64,000 nucleotides of DNA from positions 1 through 64,000 of the forward strand of contig NZ_JBQHUB010000004.1 in the NCBI RefSeq assembly GCF_052065415.1, read 5' to 3'. The position numbers were made by a program, and so were the translations under genes. Positions 49,004 through 56,267 of this stretch are shown here, in pieces; positions within the stretch are counted from its first letter, which is position 1, and each line of letters opens with the position of its first letter. The DNA comes from Pseudoflavonifractor_A sp022772585. GTDB taxonomy: Bacteria; Bacillota; Clostridia; Oscillospirales; Oscillospiraceae. The notes under the pieces are model-generated. The model worked only from the letters and a program-made list of their open reading frames with translations. It searched no databases and was not told the origin of the DNA.

Positions 49004-50008
49004 TCAGGGCCGGTTCTTGCGGAGCAGGCGGATGTCCTCCCCGTAGAAGGGAAGCACCCGGTATTCCCCCTCCAGCCGGGAGGCGATCTGCCCGGCATAG
49101 CGGCGGCGCACCTCGTCCATGGACAGGTTGGAGGAGATGACGGTGCGGCGCATCGCGGTGAGGCGGGTGTTCACCAGAGTGTAGAGGGCGGACTGGACGA
49201 AGGGGGTGGTCATCTCGCTGCCCAGGTCGTCCAGAATGAGCAGGTCGCAGTTCAGGTAGCGGCGGGTCTCGTCCCGGGCGTCCCGCACGTCCAGCTCGTC
49301 CCGGGAGAACTTCTGTTCCTCGAACTTGGCAAAGATGTTCACCGCCGTGTCGTACACCACAGAGTACCCCCGCTCCAGCACGGTACGGGCGATGCAGGCC
49401 GAGAGGAAGGTCTTGCCCAGGCCGGGAGCGCCGGTGAGGAACAGGTTGCGGTAGACAAAGTTGGGGAAGCGGCTGGCATAGCTGTAGCACACGTCCCGGA
49501 TGAACTCCATCCGCTCCCGGGGGGACTCGGTCTCCCCCGGCCAGGGGCGGTCGCTGTAGTAGTCCAGGGAGAAGGAGTCGAAGGACTGTTCCCCCAGATC
49601 CAGCAGCTTGGAAAGGTCCTTGATCTGCTCCTGAGCGCACAGCCGCTGGAGACACTCGCACATCCGGGCCCCCACCCAGCCGCTGTCCCCGCATTTGGAG
49701 CAGGCGGGGGTATCGTCCAGGGCGTCGGCACTGTAGCCGTTCTGGAGCAGGAGCTCCCGCCGCTGGGCCTGGAGGGCCTGGTTATTGCGCTTTACGTCCT
49801 CGATGGCGGGGCCGGAGTCCGCGCCGCTGCGCAGCGAGGCGGCCACGATGTCCAGATAGGTGCGGCTGAGGGCCCGGTCGATGCGGGCAAGCTGGGGCAG
49901 GCGGCGGTAGAGCTCCTGCCGGCGGCGGTCAAAGTCGGCCTCCCGCCGGGAGCGCTGCTCTGCCAGTCGCTGGGTGGCCCGGCGGACCACATTGGGATCA
50001 TATGCCAT
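49004..50008 (-). CDS. DnaI/DnaC-type helicase-loader ATPase
   Basis: This 334-aa AAA+ ATPase helps load the replicative helicase. The N-terminal helical segment (about 1-95) is followed by a zinc-type cysteine group CSKCGDSGW ... CECLQ near residues 103-120, as in DnaI. Walker A is LFLTGAPGLGKT and Walker B is LLILDDLG, followed by sensor NLS. It lies downstream of, and 3 nt from, dnaD in one transcript, as in primosome clusters of Firmicutes. The name dnaI is common, but homologues carry several names, so no symbol is asserted. Confidence 0.88.
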   Translation of the reverse strand: MAYDPNVVRRATQRLAEQRSRREADFDRRRQELYRRLPQLARIDRALSRTYLDIVAASLRSGADSGPAIEDVKRNNQALQAQRRELLLQNGYSADALDDTPACSKCGDSGWVGARMCECLQRLCAQEQIKDLSKLLDLGEQSFDSFSLDYYSDRPWPGETESPRERMEFIRDVCYSYASRFPNFVYRNLFLTGAPGLGKTFLSACIARTVLERGYSVVYDTAVNIFAKFEEQKFSRDELDVRDARDETRRYLNCDLLILDDLGSEMTTPFVQSALYTLVNTRLTAMRRTVISSNLSMDEVRRRYAGQIASRLEGEYRVLPFYGEDIRLLRKNRP

Positions 50009-50011
50009 GGA

Positions 50012-50992
50012 CTATATACCTCCCTTCCCCGGGGCATCCTGCTGCTGGCGGAGGTACTCCCGCATCCGCTCCAGGTCCTCCCGCACCCGGCGGTCGGCCT
50101 CGCCGGCGGGGGCGGGGCGGGCCGCCGCGGAGGGGCGGACGGGAGCCGAATCTCCGGACTGGATGGCAGCCACGGTGTGCAGCCCCTTCCGGTGCCAGCT
50201 TTTCAGGATGGAATTCATATAGGGCCAGTTCATGGACTGCTTCTGGAGCACGGTGCGCTCGTAGGCCAGGCGGATGGCGGCGTCCTCGAAGCCCATCTCC
50301 ACCCAGGAGGCAATGTATTTGCGCTCCTGCTCCACCGGCTGCCGGCCCTGGATGCCCAGCAGGGGCAGAATGGCGCCGGTGCGGGTGCGCAGCTCGGCGA
50401 GCTTGCGCAGGTGGGCCTCGGCGGCCTCGGGGGTGTCCACCCCCAGGCGGTGCCAGACAAAGCCCTCCTTCTGGATCTGGGAGAGGCGGGGTTTGCGGCC
50501 CGCGCCGTATTTCCGCTCCATCTCCTCCACGCAGTAGCTCACCAGCAGCATGATGACCTCTGCCGGAAGGGAGAGATAGTCATAGAGCGTGTAGAGCATC
50601 TTCAGGTCGGAGGTGGACAGGATCTTGCCCAGGCGGCGCTGGACCTCCCCCACCAGGGCGGGGAAGGAGGAGGAAGCATCCTCCAGCTCCCGGGTCAGGT
50701 CGGCGGCGGTGTACTCGGGCGGGGCGTCGGGCTCCGGCGGGGCGGGAGGGGGCGCTGCCGCCTGGTCCCGACCGGCCAGCCCCAGCTCCACCAGGACGGA
50801 AAAGGCGGCGGACACCCGGTCCGGGTCCCATTTGAGGGTGTGGGCGGCGGCCCGGGGCTCCAGCACGCCCCCCTTCCGCAGCAGGAAGAGATAGAGCAGG
50901 GCGGCGTCCCCATTGCCGGAGGCCATCAGGCGGTCCGCCGTGTCGGCGGAGAGGGACAGGATGCTGCCGGGATAGAGCAGTTTTCCGGCCAT
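50012..50992 (-). CDS. DnaD-domain primosome protein
   Basis: This 326-aa protein has an N-terminal winged-helix-like DDBH1 region and a C-terminal DnaD/DDBH2 domain with the motif YIASWVEMGFEDAAIRLAYE ... MNWPYMNSILKSW, which matches the conserved YxxxNWxxxxxILxxW core. Such proteins bind DNA and recruit the helicase loader in chromosome or plasmid replication. AGGAGGTG precedes the ATG at 50992. A proline-rich linker (residues about 90-105) joins the domains. It is followed directly by the loader ATPase. Confidence 0.87.
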   Translation of the reverse strand: MAGKLLYPGSILSLSADTADRLMASGNGDAALLYLFLLRKGGVLEPRAAAHTLKWDPDRVSAAFSVLVELGLAGRDQAAAPPPAPPEPDAPPEYTAADLTRELEDASSSFPALVGEVQRRLGKILSTSDLKMLYTLYDYLSLPAEVIMLLVSYCVEEMERKYGAGRKPRLSQIQKEGFVWHRLGVDTPEAAEAHLRKLAELRTRTGAILPLLGIQGRQPVEQERKYIASWVEMGFEDAAIRLAYERTVLQKQSMNWPYMNSILKSWHRKGLHTVAAIQSGDSAPVRPSAAARPAPAGEADRRVREDLERMREYLRQQQDAPGKGGI

Positions 50993-51129
50993 GGGATACA
51001 CCTCCTTCGGATGGACCGACGCGGAATCTCGGTCAGTATGTATCATCATACCACGAAACCGGGGTTGGGAAAAGGATGCGGGAGGGAAAAATTCATAAGA
51101 TGGCTATTTTTCTTTCCCTGGGTGTGTGA

Positions 51130-51184
51130 TATACTATTGACAAGTCTGAACACAGGCCGGAACGCCGGGCTTGCCGGCGTTTTA
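51130..51184 (+). promoter_or_regulatory. extended -10 promoter and leader hairpin of zapA
   Basis: TGATATACT (TATACT at 51130-51135, preceded by TG and one base) is an extended -10 with a poor -35 (TTTTTC at 51107). The leader then holds AACGCCGG/CCGGCGTT at 51161-51184 followed by TTTAT, a terminator-like stem, before the zapA ribosome site. It could attenuate transcription. Confidence 0.5.
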
Positions 51185-51219
51185 TAGGTTGACATAAAAA
51201 GAAAGGCGGGAGAGCTCAG

Positions 51220-51534
51220 ATGAGGAACCGGATCACAGTGACCATTGCGGGACAGGAGTACACGCTGGTGGCGATGGAGGATGAGAGCTACGTCCGCAAG
51301 GTAGCCGAGCACGTGGACCGGAAGGTGCGGGAGGTCCGGGAGGGCGAGAAGTTTTCCCTGATCAACAGCGCCATGCTGGCCGCGCTGAACATTGCCGACG
51401 AGTACTACAAGGAACAGGAGACTTCGGAGAATCTGCGCCGCCAGCTCAAGGAGTATCTGGAGGAGGCCACCAAGCTGAAGATGGAGCTTTCGGAGGCCAA
51501 ACGGGAGATCTTCAAGCTGCAGAACAAGAAATAA
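51220..51534 (+). CDS. zapA: cell division protein ZapA
   Basis: ZapA crosslinks FtsZ filaments at the Z ring. At 104 aa it has family size. The N-terminal part RITVTIAGQEYTLVA forms the globular head, followed by the long coiled coil (DEYYKEQETSENLRRQLKEYLEEATKLKMELSEAK). GGCGGGAG precedes the ATG. It begins the rightward block toward dut and mreC, and is separated from dnaD by a divergent gap. Confidence 0.9.
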   Translation: MRNRITVTIAGQEYTLVAMEDESYVRKVAEHVDRKVREVREGEKFSLINSAMLAALNIADEYYKEQETSENLRRQLKEYLEEATKLKMELSEAKREIFKLQNKK

Positions 51535-51574
51535 GAGCACGGCCCCGCGGAGGAGTCGTGCTTTGGGAGGAACT

Positions 51575-53659
51575 ATGCTGGAACTGCTGTCACCCGCCGG
51601 CTCCATGGAGGCGGTGCGCGCCGCCGTGCAGAACGGCGCCGACGCCGTCTACATGGGGTACGGAGACTTCAACGCCCGCCGCAACGCGAAAAACTTCACC
51701 GAGGAGGAGTTTGCGGCGGCGGTTTCTTACTGTCATCTCCGGGGATGCAGGGTCTATCTGACCCTCAACACCCTGCTCACCGACCGGGAGCTGGTCCGGG
51801 CTGCCGAGACCGCGGCCCGGGCCGGCGCGCTGGGGGTGGACGCGGTGCTGGTGCAGGACCTGGGGGTGCTGCGCATGGTGCGCCAGGTCTCCCCCGACCT
51901 GCCGGTCCACGCCTCCACCCAGATGACGGTTCACAATCTGGACGGCGTGAAGCAGATGGCCGACTTCGGCATGACCCGGGCGGTGCTGTCCCGGGAGCTG
52001 TCCCGGGACGCCATCGCCTATATCTGCGAGCGCTCCCCCATCGAGATCGAGGTGTTCGCCCACGGGGCCCTGTGCATGTGCTACTCGGGCCAGTGCTTCC
52101 TCTCGTCGGTGATCGGCGGGCGCAGCGGCAACCGGGGCCTGTGCGCCCAGCCCTGCCGCCTGAGATACGGCTGGAATGGCCGGGCCGACGGCAATCCCCT
52201 CTCACTGAAGGACATGTCCCTGGCCAGCCATCTGCGGGAGCTGCGGAAGATGGGCGTGGCCTGCGTCAAGCTGGAGGGGCGGATGAAGCGCAGCGAATAT
52301 GTGGCCGTGGTCACCAGGATTTACGCCGACGCCATCCGGGAGGGCCGGGAGCCCACTGAGGAGGAGCTGCGGCAGCTGGCCGGGGCCTTCTCCCGCCAGG
52401 GCTTTACCCAGGGCTACTACCTGGACCGGAAGGGGCCGGACATGTTCGGCGTCCGGGAGGAGGAAAAAGAGCCCCGGGAGCTCTTTGCCCGGGCCAGAGA
52501 GACCTATGAGGACGGGGAGCGCCAGCGGGTGCCCATCACCTTCTACGCCATGCTCCGCTCCGGAGAGGCGGCCCAGGTGGGGGTGAAGGATGACCGGGAG
52601 AACGTGGTCACCGTCCGGGGCCCGGTGCCCGAGGCGGCCCGCACCAAGCCCCTCACCCCCGAGGGGGTGGAGAAGCAGCTCTCCCGCACCGGCGGCACCC
52701 CCTACCGCTGCGAGGCGGTCCGCTCCATGGTGGAGGAAGGACTCTCCCTCCCTGCCGCTGCCCTCAACGCCATGCGCCGCCAGGCGCTGGAGGAACTTTC
52801 CGCCCGGCGCACTGCCCCGCCGCCGCGGCGGACCGGGGAATACCGCCCCGGCGTGCGCTATGAGAACCGGCGGGAGGCGCCGGAGCTCACCATTTCGGTG
52901 AGCCGGGCCGGGCAGGTCACCCCCGAGCTGCTGGCCCTGGACCCGGCGCTGGTCTATGTGCCCCTGGAGGAGCTTGCCGCCCATCCGGAGCTCACGGAGC
53001 TGGGGGGACGGCTGGCCGTCACCCTGCCCCGGGTGGCCTGGGACCGGGAGTGGGAGACCATGACCGGTCAGCTGCGCCGGGTGCGGGAGATGGGGATCAC
53101 CGACGCCCTGGTGGGCAACCTGGGCATGCTGAAGCTGGCCCGGGAGATGGAATTTGCCCTCCGGGGGGACTTCGGGCTGGAGATCTACAACTCCCAGGCC
53201 ATGAAGGAGCTGCGCCACATGGGACTGAAGTCGGCGGCGGTGTCCTTCGAGCTCAAGCTGGCCCAGATCCGGGACCTCTCCAAGGCGGTGGACGCCGAGG
53301 TCATCACCTACGGCCGCCTGCCCCTGATGATCATGGAAAACTGCATCATCCGCAACCGCACCGGCGGCAAGTGCCAAAAGGCCTGCCAGGGCGGGGAGAA
53401 CCTGCTCACCGACCGGAAGGGAGCCCGTTTCCCTGTGGTGCGCGCCTACGGCTGCCGCAACGAGATCCTGAATTCCCTGCCCCTGTGGCTGGCCGATAAG
53501 CAGGAGGATGTCCGCCGCGCCGGCGCATGGGCCCAGCGGCTGGTGTTTACCCTGGAATCCCCGGCGGAGTGCGTCCGGATCGCCCGGTGCTACCGGGGAC
53601 TGGAGCGCTGGACGCCGGCGGAGTATACCAGAGGACTTTACTACCGGGGCGTGGAATAG
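51575..53659 (+). CDS. U32-family peptidase / tRNA hydroxylation protein-like
   Basis: This 694-aa protein has the U32 catalytic region (EVFAHGALCMCYSGQCFLSSVIGGRSGNRGLCAQPCRLRY) with its conserved Cys group. A TIM barrel comes before (MLELLSPAGSMEAVRAAVQNGADAVYMGYGDFNARRNA). A second barrel-like half (about 430-690) has the cysteines CIIRNRTGGKCQKAC. Long members are linked to collagenase-like activity or, in YegQ/RlhA and TrhP relatives, to RNA hydroxylation; the two-barrel form is common in clostridia near zapA. GGGAGGA precedes the ATG. The exact substrate is not known. Confidence 0.88.
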   Translation: MLELLSPAGSMEAVRAAVQNGADAVYMGYGDFNARRNAKNFTEEEFAAAVSYCHLRGCRVYLTLNTLLTDRELVRAAETAARAGALGVDAVLVQDLGVLRMVRQVSPDLPVHASTQMTVHNLDGVKQMADFGMTRAVLSRELSRDAIAYICERSPIEIEVFAHGALCMCYSGQCFLSSVIGGRSGNRGLCAQPCRLRYGWNGRADGNPLSLKDMSLASHLRELRKMGVACVKLEGRMKRSEYVAVVTRIYADAIREGREPTEEELRQLAGAFSRQGFTQGYYLDRKGPDMFGVREEEKEPRELFARARETYEDGERQRVPITFYAMLRSGEAAQVGVKDDRENVVTVRGPVPEAARTKPLTPEGVEKQLSRTGGTPYRCEAVRSMVEEGLSLPAAALNAMRRQALEELSARRTAPPPRRTGEYRPGVRYENRREAPELTISVSRAGQVTPELLALDPALVYVPLEELAAHPELTELGGRLAVTLPRVAWDREWETMTGQLRRVREMGITDALVGNLGMLKLAREMEFALRGDFGLEIYNSQAMKELRHMGLKSAAVSFELKLAQIRDLSKAVDAEVITYGRLPLMIMENCIIRNRTGGKCQKACQGGENLLTDRKGARFPVVRAYGCRNEILNSLPLWLADKQEDVRRAGAWAQRLVFTLESPAECVRIARCYRGLERWTPAEYTRGLYYRGVE

Positions 53660-53721
53660 CCCCGGCGTACTCTCGCGTATTGAGAGTATCATTACAATAC
53701 AATGACTGCAAGGAGCATATG

Positions 53722-54171
53722 ATGAAGCTGAAGATCAGACCCGTGTCCCCCAGGATCGGGACCGACATCCCCTTTCCCTTTTACGCCAGCGCCGGCGCGG
53801 CGGCCATGGACCTGTGCGCCTGCGTGGACGAGGCGGTGACCATCGCCCCGCAGCAGATCGTCAGCCTGCCCACGGGCATCGCCATTGCCCTGCCCTCGGC
53901 GGAGTATGTGGCGCTGGTGTTCGCCCGTTCCGGCCTGGGCATCAAGCACGGCGTGGCCCTGGCCAACGGCGTGGGTGTTATCGACAGCGACTACCGGGGC
54001 GAGATCCGGGTGGGGCTGGTAAACCAGTCCCAGACCCCCTACACCGTGCAGCCCGGCGACCGCATCGCCCAGCTGGCGGTGATGCCGGTGGTGCAGGCCG
54101 AGCTGGAGATCACCGATACCCTGGACGAGACCCAGCGGGGAGCCGGCGGCTTCGGCTCCACCGGAAAATAA
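53722..54171 (+). CDS. dut: deoxyuridine 5'-triphosphate nucleotidohydrolase
   Basis: dUTPase hydrolyses dUTP to dUMP, preventing uracil incorporation. The trimeric enzyme of 149 aa has motifs I-V: AAAMDLCA (I), FARSGLGIKHGV (II), GVIDSDYRGEIRVGLVN (III), PGDRIAQLAV (IV) and RGAGGFGSTG (V), all intact. Two ATGs are adjacent (53719, 53722); the second is better placed after AAGGAG. It is followed after 22 nt by maf. Confidence 0.96.
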   Translation: MKLKIRPVSPRIGTDIPFPFYASAGAAAMDLCACVDEAVTIAPQQIVSLPTGIAIALPSAEYVALVFARSGLGIKHGVALANGVGVIDSDYRGEIRVGLVNQSQTPYTVQPGDRIAQLAVMPVVQAELEITDTLDETQRGAGGFGSTGK

Positions 54172-54193
54172 CACGACAGGCAAAAGGAGCTTT

Positions 54194-54787
54194 ATGAGTA
54201 TGGATATCATTCTTGCCTCCCACTCTCCCCGGCGGAGGGAGCTTTTGGAGCGCATGGGCGTGGAGCGGTTTGAGGTCTGCTCCCCCGACGTGGACGAGAA
54301 CATCGGGGACTATCCCCCGGCCGAGTTGGTGAGCCGGCTCTCCCGGCGGAAGGCGGAGGCGGTGGCTGCCCAGCGGGAGGGCGGCGTGATCATCGCCGCC
54401 GACACCGTGGTGGCCCTGGACGGCGCGGTGCTGGGCAAGCCCGCCGACGAGCTGGAGGCCTTCAAGATGCTCTCCACCCTCTCGGGCGGCCGCCATCAGG
54501 TGTACACCGGCGTCACCGTGCTGGCGGGGGACGAGAAGCACACCGAGTACGAGGTCACCGACGTGACCTTCCGGGAGCTCTCCGAGCAGGAGATCGAGGA
54601 CTACATCCGCACCGGCGAGCCCATGGACAAGGCCGGGGCCTACGGCATCCAGGGCTATGGCGCGCTGTTCATCGAGGGCATCCAGGGAGATTACTACAAC
54701 GTGATGGGCCTGCCGGTGTGCCGGCTGGGCCGGATGCTGGAGCGGGTGGGCGTCAACTGTATGCGCCTGGCCGCCGGACGGGACTGA
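54194..54787 (+). CDS. maf: Maf-family nucleotide pyrophosphatase
   Basis: Maf proteins hydrolyse non-canonical and pyrimidine nucleoside triphosphates. Of 197 aa, it has MDIILASHSPRRRELLERMG at the start, the SxxR (SPRR) motif, ADTVVALDGAVLGKP and YTGVTV. The later QGYGALFIEGIQGDYYNVMGLP matches the dTTP/UTP-type (YhdE/Maf) branch. AAGGAG precedes the ATG. It sits between dut and mreC, the usual Firmicutes arrangement near the rod-shape genes. Confidence 0.94.
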   Translation: MSMDIILASHSPRRRELLERMGVERFEVCSPDVDENIGDYPPAELVSRLSRRKAEAVAAQREGGVIIAADTVVALDGAVLGKPADELEAFKMLSTLSGGRHQVYTGVTVLAGDEKHTEYEVTDVTFRELSEQEIEDYIRTGEPMDKAGAYGIQGYGALFIEGIQGDYYNVMGLPVCRLGRMLERVGVNCMRLAAGRD

Positions 54788-54809
54788 GCGGCCGGCCGGG
54801 AGAGGGACC

Positions 54810-55652
54810 ATGAAAGATTTTTTCCGCAACAACGGCCTTTTGATCCTGATCATTGCCGTGCTCCTCACCCTGATCGTGGCAATTACCTCAGCCCTGATGG
54901 GAGGGATAGCCGATCCGCTGTCCAATCTGGCGGGCATCGTGACTACACCCTTCCGAAACGGCGCCAACCGTGTGGTCACCTGGATGGAGGAGCAGTACCA
55001 GGGGATCTTCCGCCGGGATGAGCTCCAGGCGGAATACGAGGCCCTCAAGAAGAAATACGCCGAGCTGGAGGGGGAGCTGCGGGAGGCCCAGCAGGCCAAC
55101 GACGAGAATGCCCGCCTGCGCAACCTCCTGGGACTGAGGGAAAAGCGGCGTGACCTGGAGCTGGAGTCAGCCACCGTCACCGCCCACGGCGCCTCCAACT
55201 GGGACTCCACCCTCACCATCAGCAAGGGCAGCTCCGCCGGCGTGGAGGCCGGGGACTGCGTGGTGGATGAGTACGGCAATCTGGTGGGAGTTATCCGGGA
55301 GGTGGGCCTGAACTGGTCCTCCCTCATCACGGTGGTGGACTCCGACCTGGAGATGGGCGGACTCATCGCCCGTACCGACGGCGCCGCCATCCTGGAGGGA
55401 GATTTCGCCCTGATGGGCCAGGGGAAGCTGAAGCTCTCCTTCCTGCCCGAGAACAGCGAGCTGATGGCGGGGGACCAGGTGCTGACCTCCGGCCTGAGCG
55501 GCCTGTATCCCTCCGGTCTGGTGGCGGGCCACATCGAGGAGGTCCTCACCGAGGCGTCGGGCATGACCCGGTACGCCGTGGTGATCCCCGAGACCGACCT
55601 TGGCAGCCTGAAGCAGGTCTTCGTCATCAAGAGCTTTGACATCGTGGAGTAG
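54810..55652 (+). CDS. mreC: rod shape-determining protein MreC
   Basis: MreC is a bitopic protein that links MreB to the lateral-wall synthesis machine. The 280-aa product has an N-terminal membrane helix (residues about 9-30), a coiled-coil (about 65-105) and the beta-barrel domain with NWDSTLTISKGSSAGVEAGD ... LVGVIREVG and the conserved end SGLSGLYPSGLVAGHIEEV. The ATG follows GGAGAGGG. It is in operon with mreD and PBP2. Confidence 0.95.
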   Translation: MKDFFRNNGLLILIIAVLLTLIVAITSALMGGIADPLSNLAGIVTTPFRNGANRVVTWMEEQYQGIFRRDELQAEYEALKKKYAELEGELREAQQANDENARLRNLLGLREKRRDLELESATVTAHGASNWDSTLTISKGSSAGVEAGDCVVDEYGNLVGVIREVGLNWSSLITVVDSDLEMGGLIARTDGAAILEGDFALMGQGKLKLSFLPENSELMAGDQVLTSGLSGLYPSGLVAGHIEEVLTEASGMTRYAVVIPETDLGSLKQVFVIKSFDIVE

Positions 55653-55672
55653 CCGCGGGAGGGACATCAGCT

Positions 55673-56182
55673 TTGACACGACATGATTTTCTGGTCAAAT
55701 GGGGCGTGTATGCCCTGGCTCTCCTGCCGGTTTGGCTGCTGGAGACTTACGTGTTCGCCCGGCTGCCCCTTTTCGGCGTGCGGCCCATGCTGCTGCCCCT
55801 GGCGGTGGCGGCAGTGGCCGTGCTGGAGGGCGCTGCCGCCGGCGCGGGCTTTGGCCTGGGGGTGGGCGCTCTGGCGGTGGCCTGCGGCGGCGCAGAGGCG
55901 TGGCAGATACTGGTCATGATGGCGGCGGGACTGGGCACCGGCCTGCTCTCCCAGTATCTGCTGCGGCAGGACCTGCTGGGCTGCCTGCTCTGCTCGGCCC
56001 TGAACCTGGCCGCCGTGGACGGCGTGCGCATCGGGCTGCGGCTGCTGGCGGGGAGCGCCGGGCTGGAGCCCATGCTCCGCCTGGCGGGGGCAGAGCTTCT
56101 CTGCTCCCTGCCCTTCGTGATCCCGGTGTACGGCATCTTTCTGTGGGTGTTCCGCCGGGTGCCCAAGAGCACGCATTTTTAG
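55673..56182 (+). CDS. mreD: rod shape-determining protein MreD
   Basis: This 169-aa polytopic membrane protein has five to six hydrophobic helices and is part of the elongasome. It starts at a TTG (55673), 9 nt after GGGAGGG; no ATG is available nearby. The order mreC-mreD-PBP2 supports the assignment, since MreD is poorly conserved in sequence. LFGVRPMLLPLAVAAVAVLEG and a late VIPVYGIFLWVFRR are typical. A hairpin follows the stop at once. Confidence 0.88.
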   Translation: MTRHDFLVKWGVYALALLPVWLLETYVFARLPLFGVRPMLLPLAVAAVAVLEGAAAGAGFGLGVGALAVACGGAEAWQILVMMAAGLGTGLLSQYLLRQDLLGCLLCSALNLAAVDGVRIGLRLLAGSAGLEPMLRLAGAELLCSLPFVIPVYGIFLWVFRRVPKSTHF

Positions 56183-56241
56183 AAGCTGTTCCGATAGGCC
56201 GCAAAGACGCGTGCTGAAGGCTATTGGTACAGCTTCTGAGC
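56182..56241 (+). repeat. 17-bp inverted repeat between mreD and PBP2
   Basis: AGAAGCTGT-n-CCGATAG pairs with CTATTGG-n-ACAGCTTCT with one mismatch and a wobble around a 26-nt loop. The first base abuts the mreD stop codon. No T-tract follows, so it is not a standard terminator; it may be an RNA processing site or a small palindromic insertion. Confidence 0.6.
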
Positions 56242-56267
56242 ACTCCCTCACCGGAAAGGGTAATTAT

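Noticed and set aside
51135..51140. TTGACA downstream of the zapA promoter as a second -35 box
   Set aside because: No -10-like hexamer follows at a 16-18 nt spacing.
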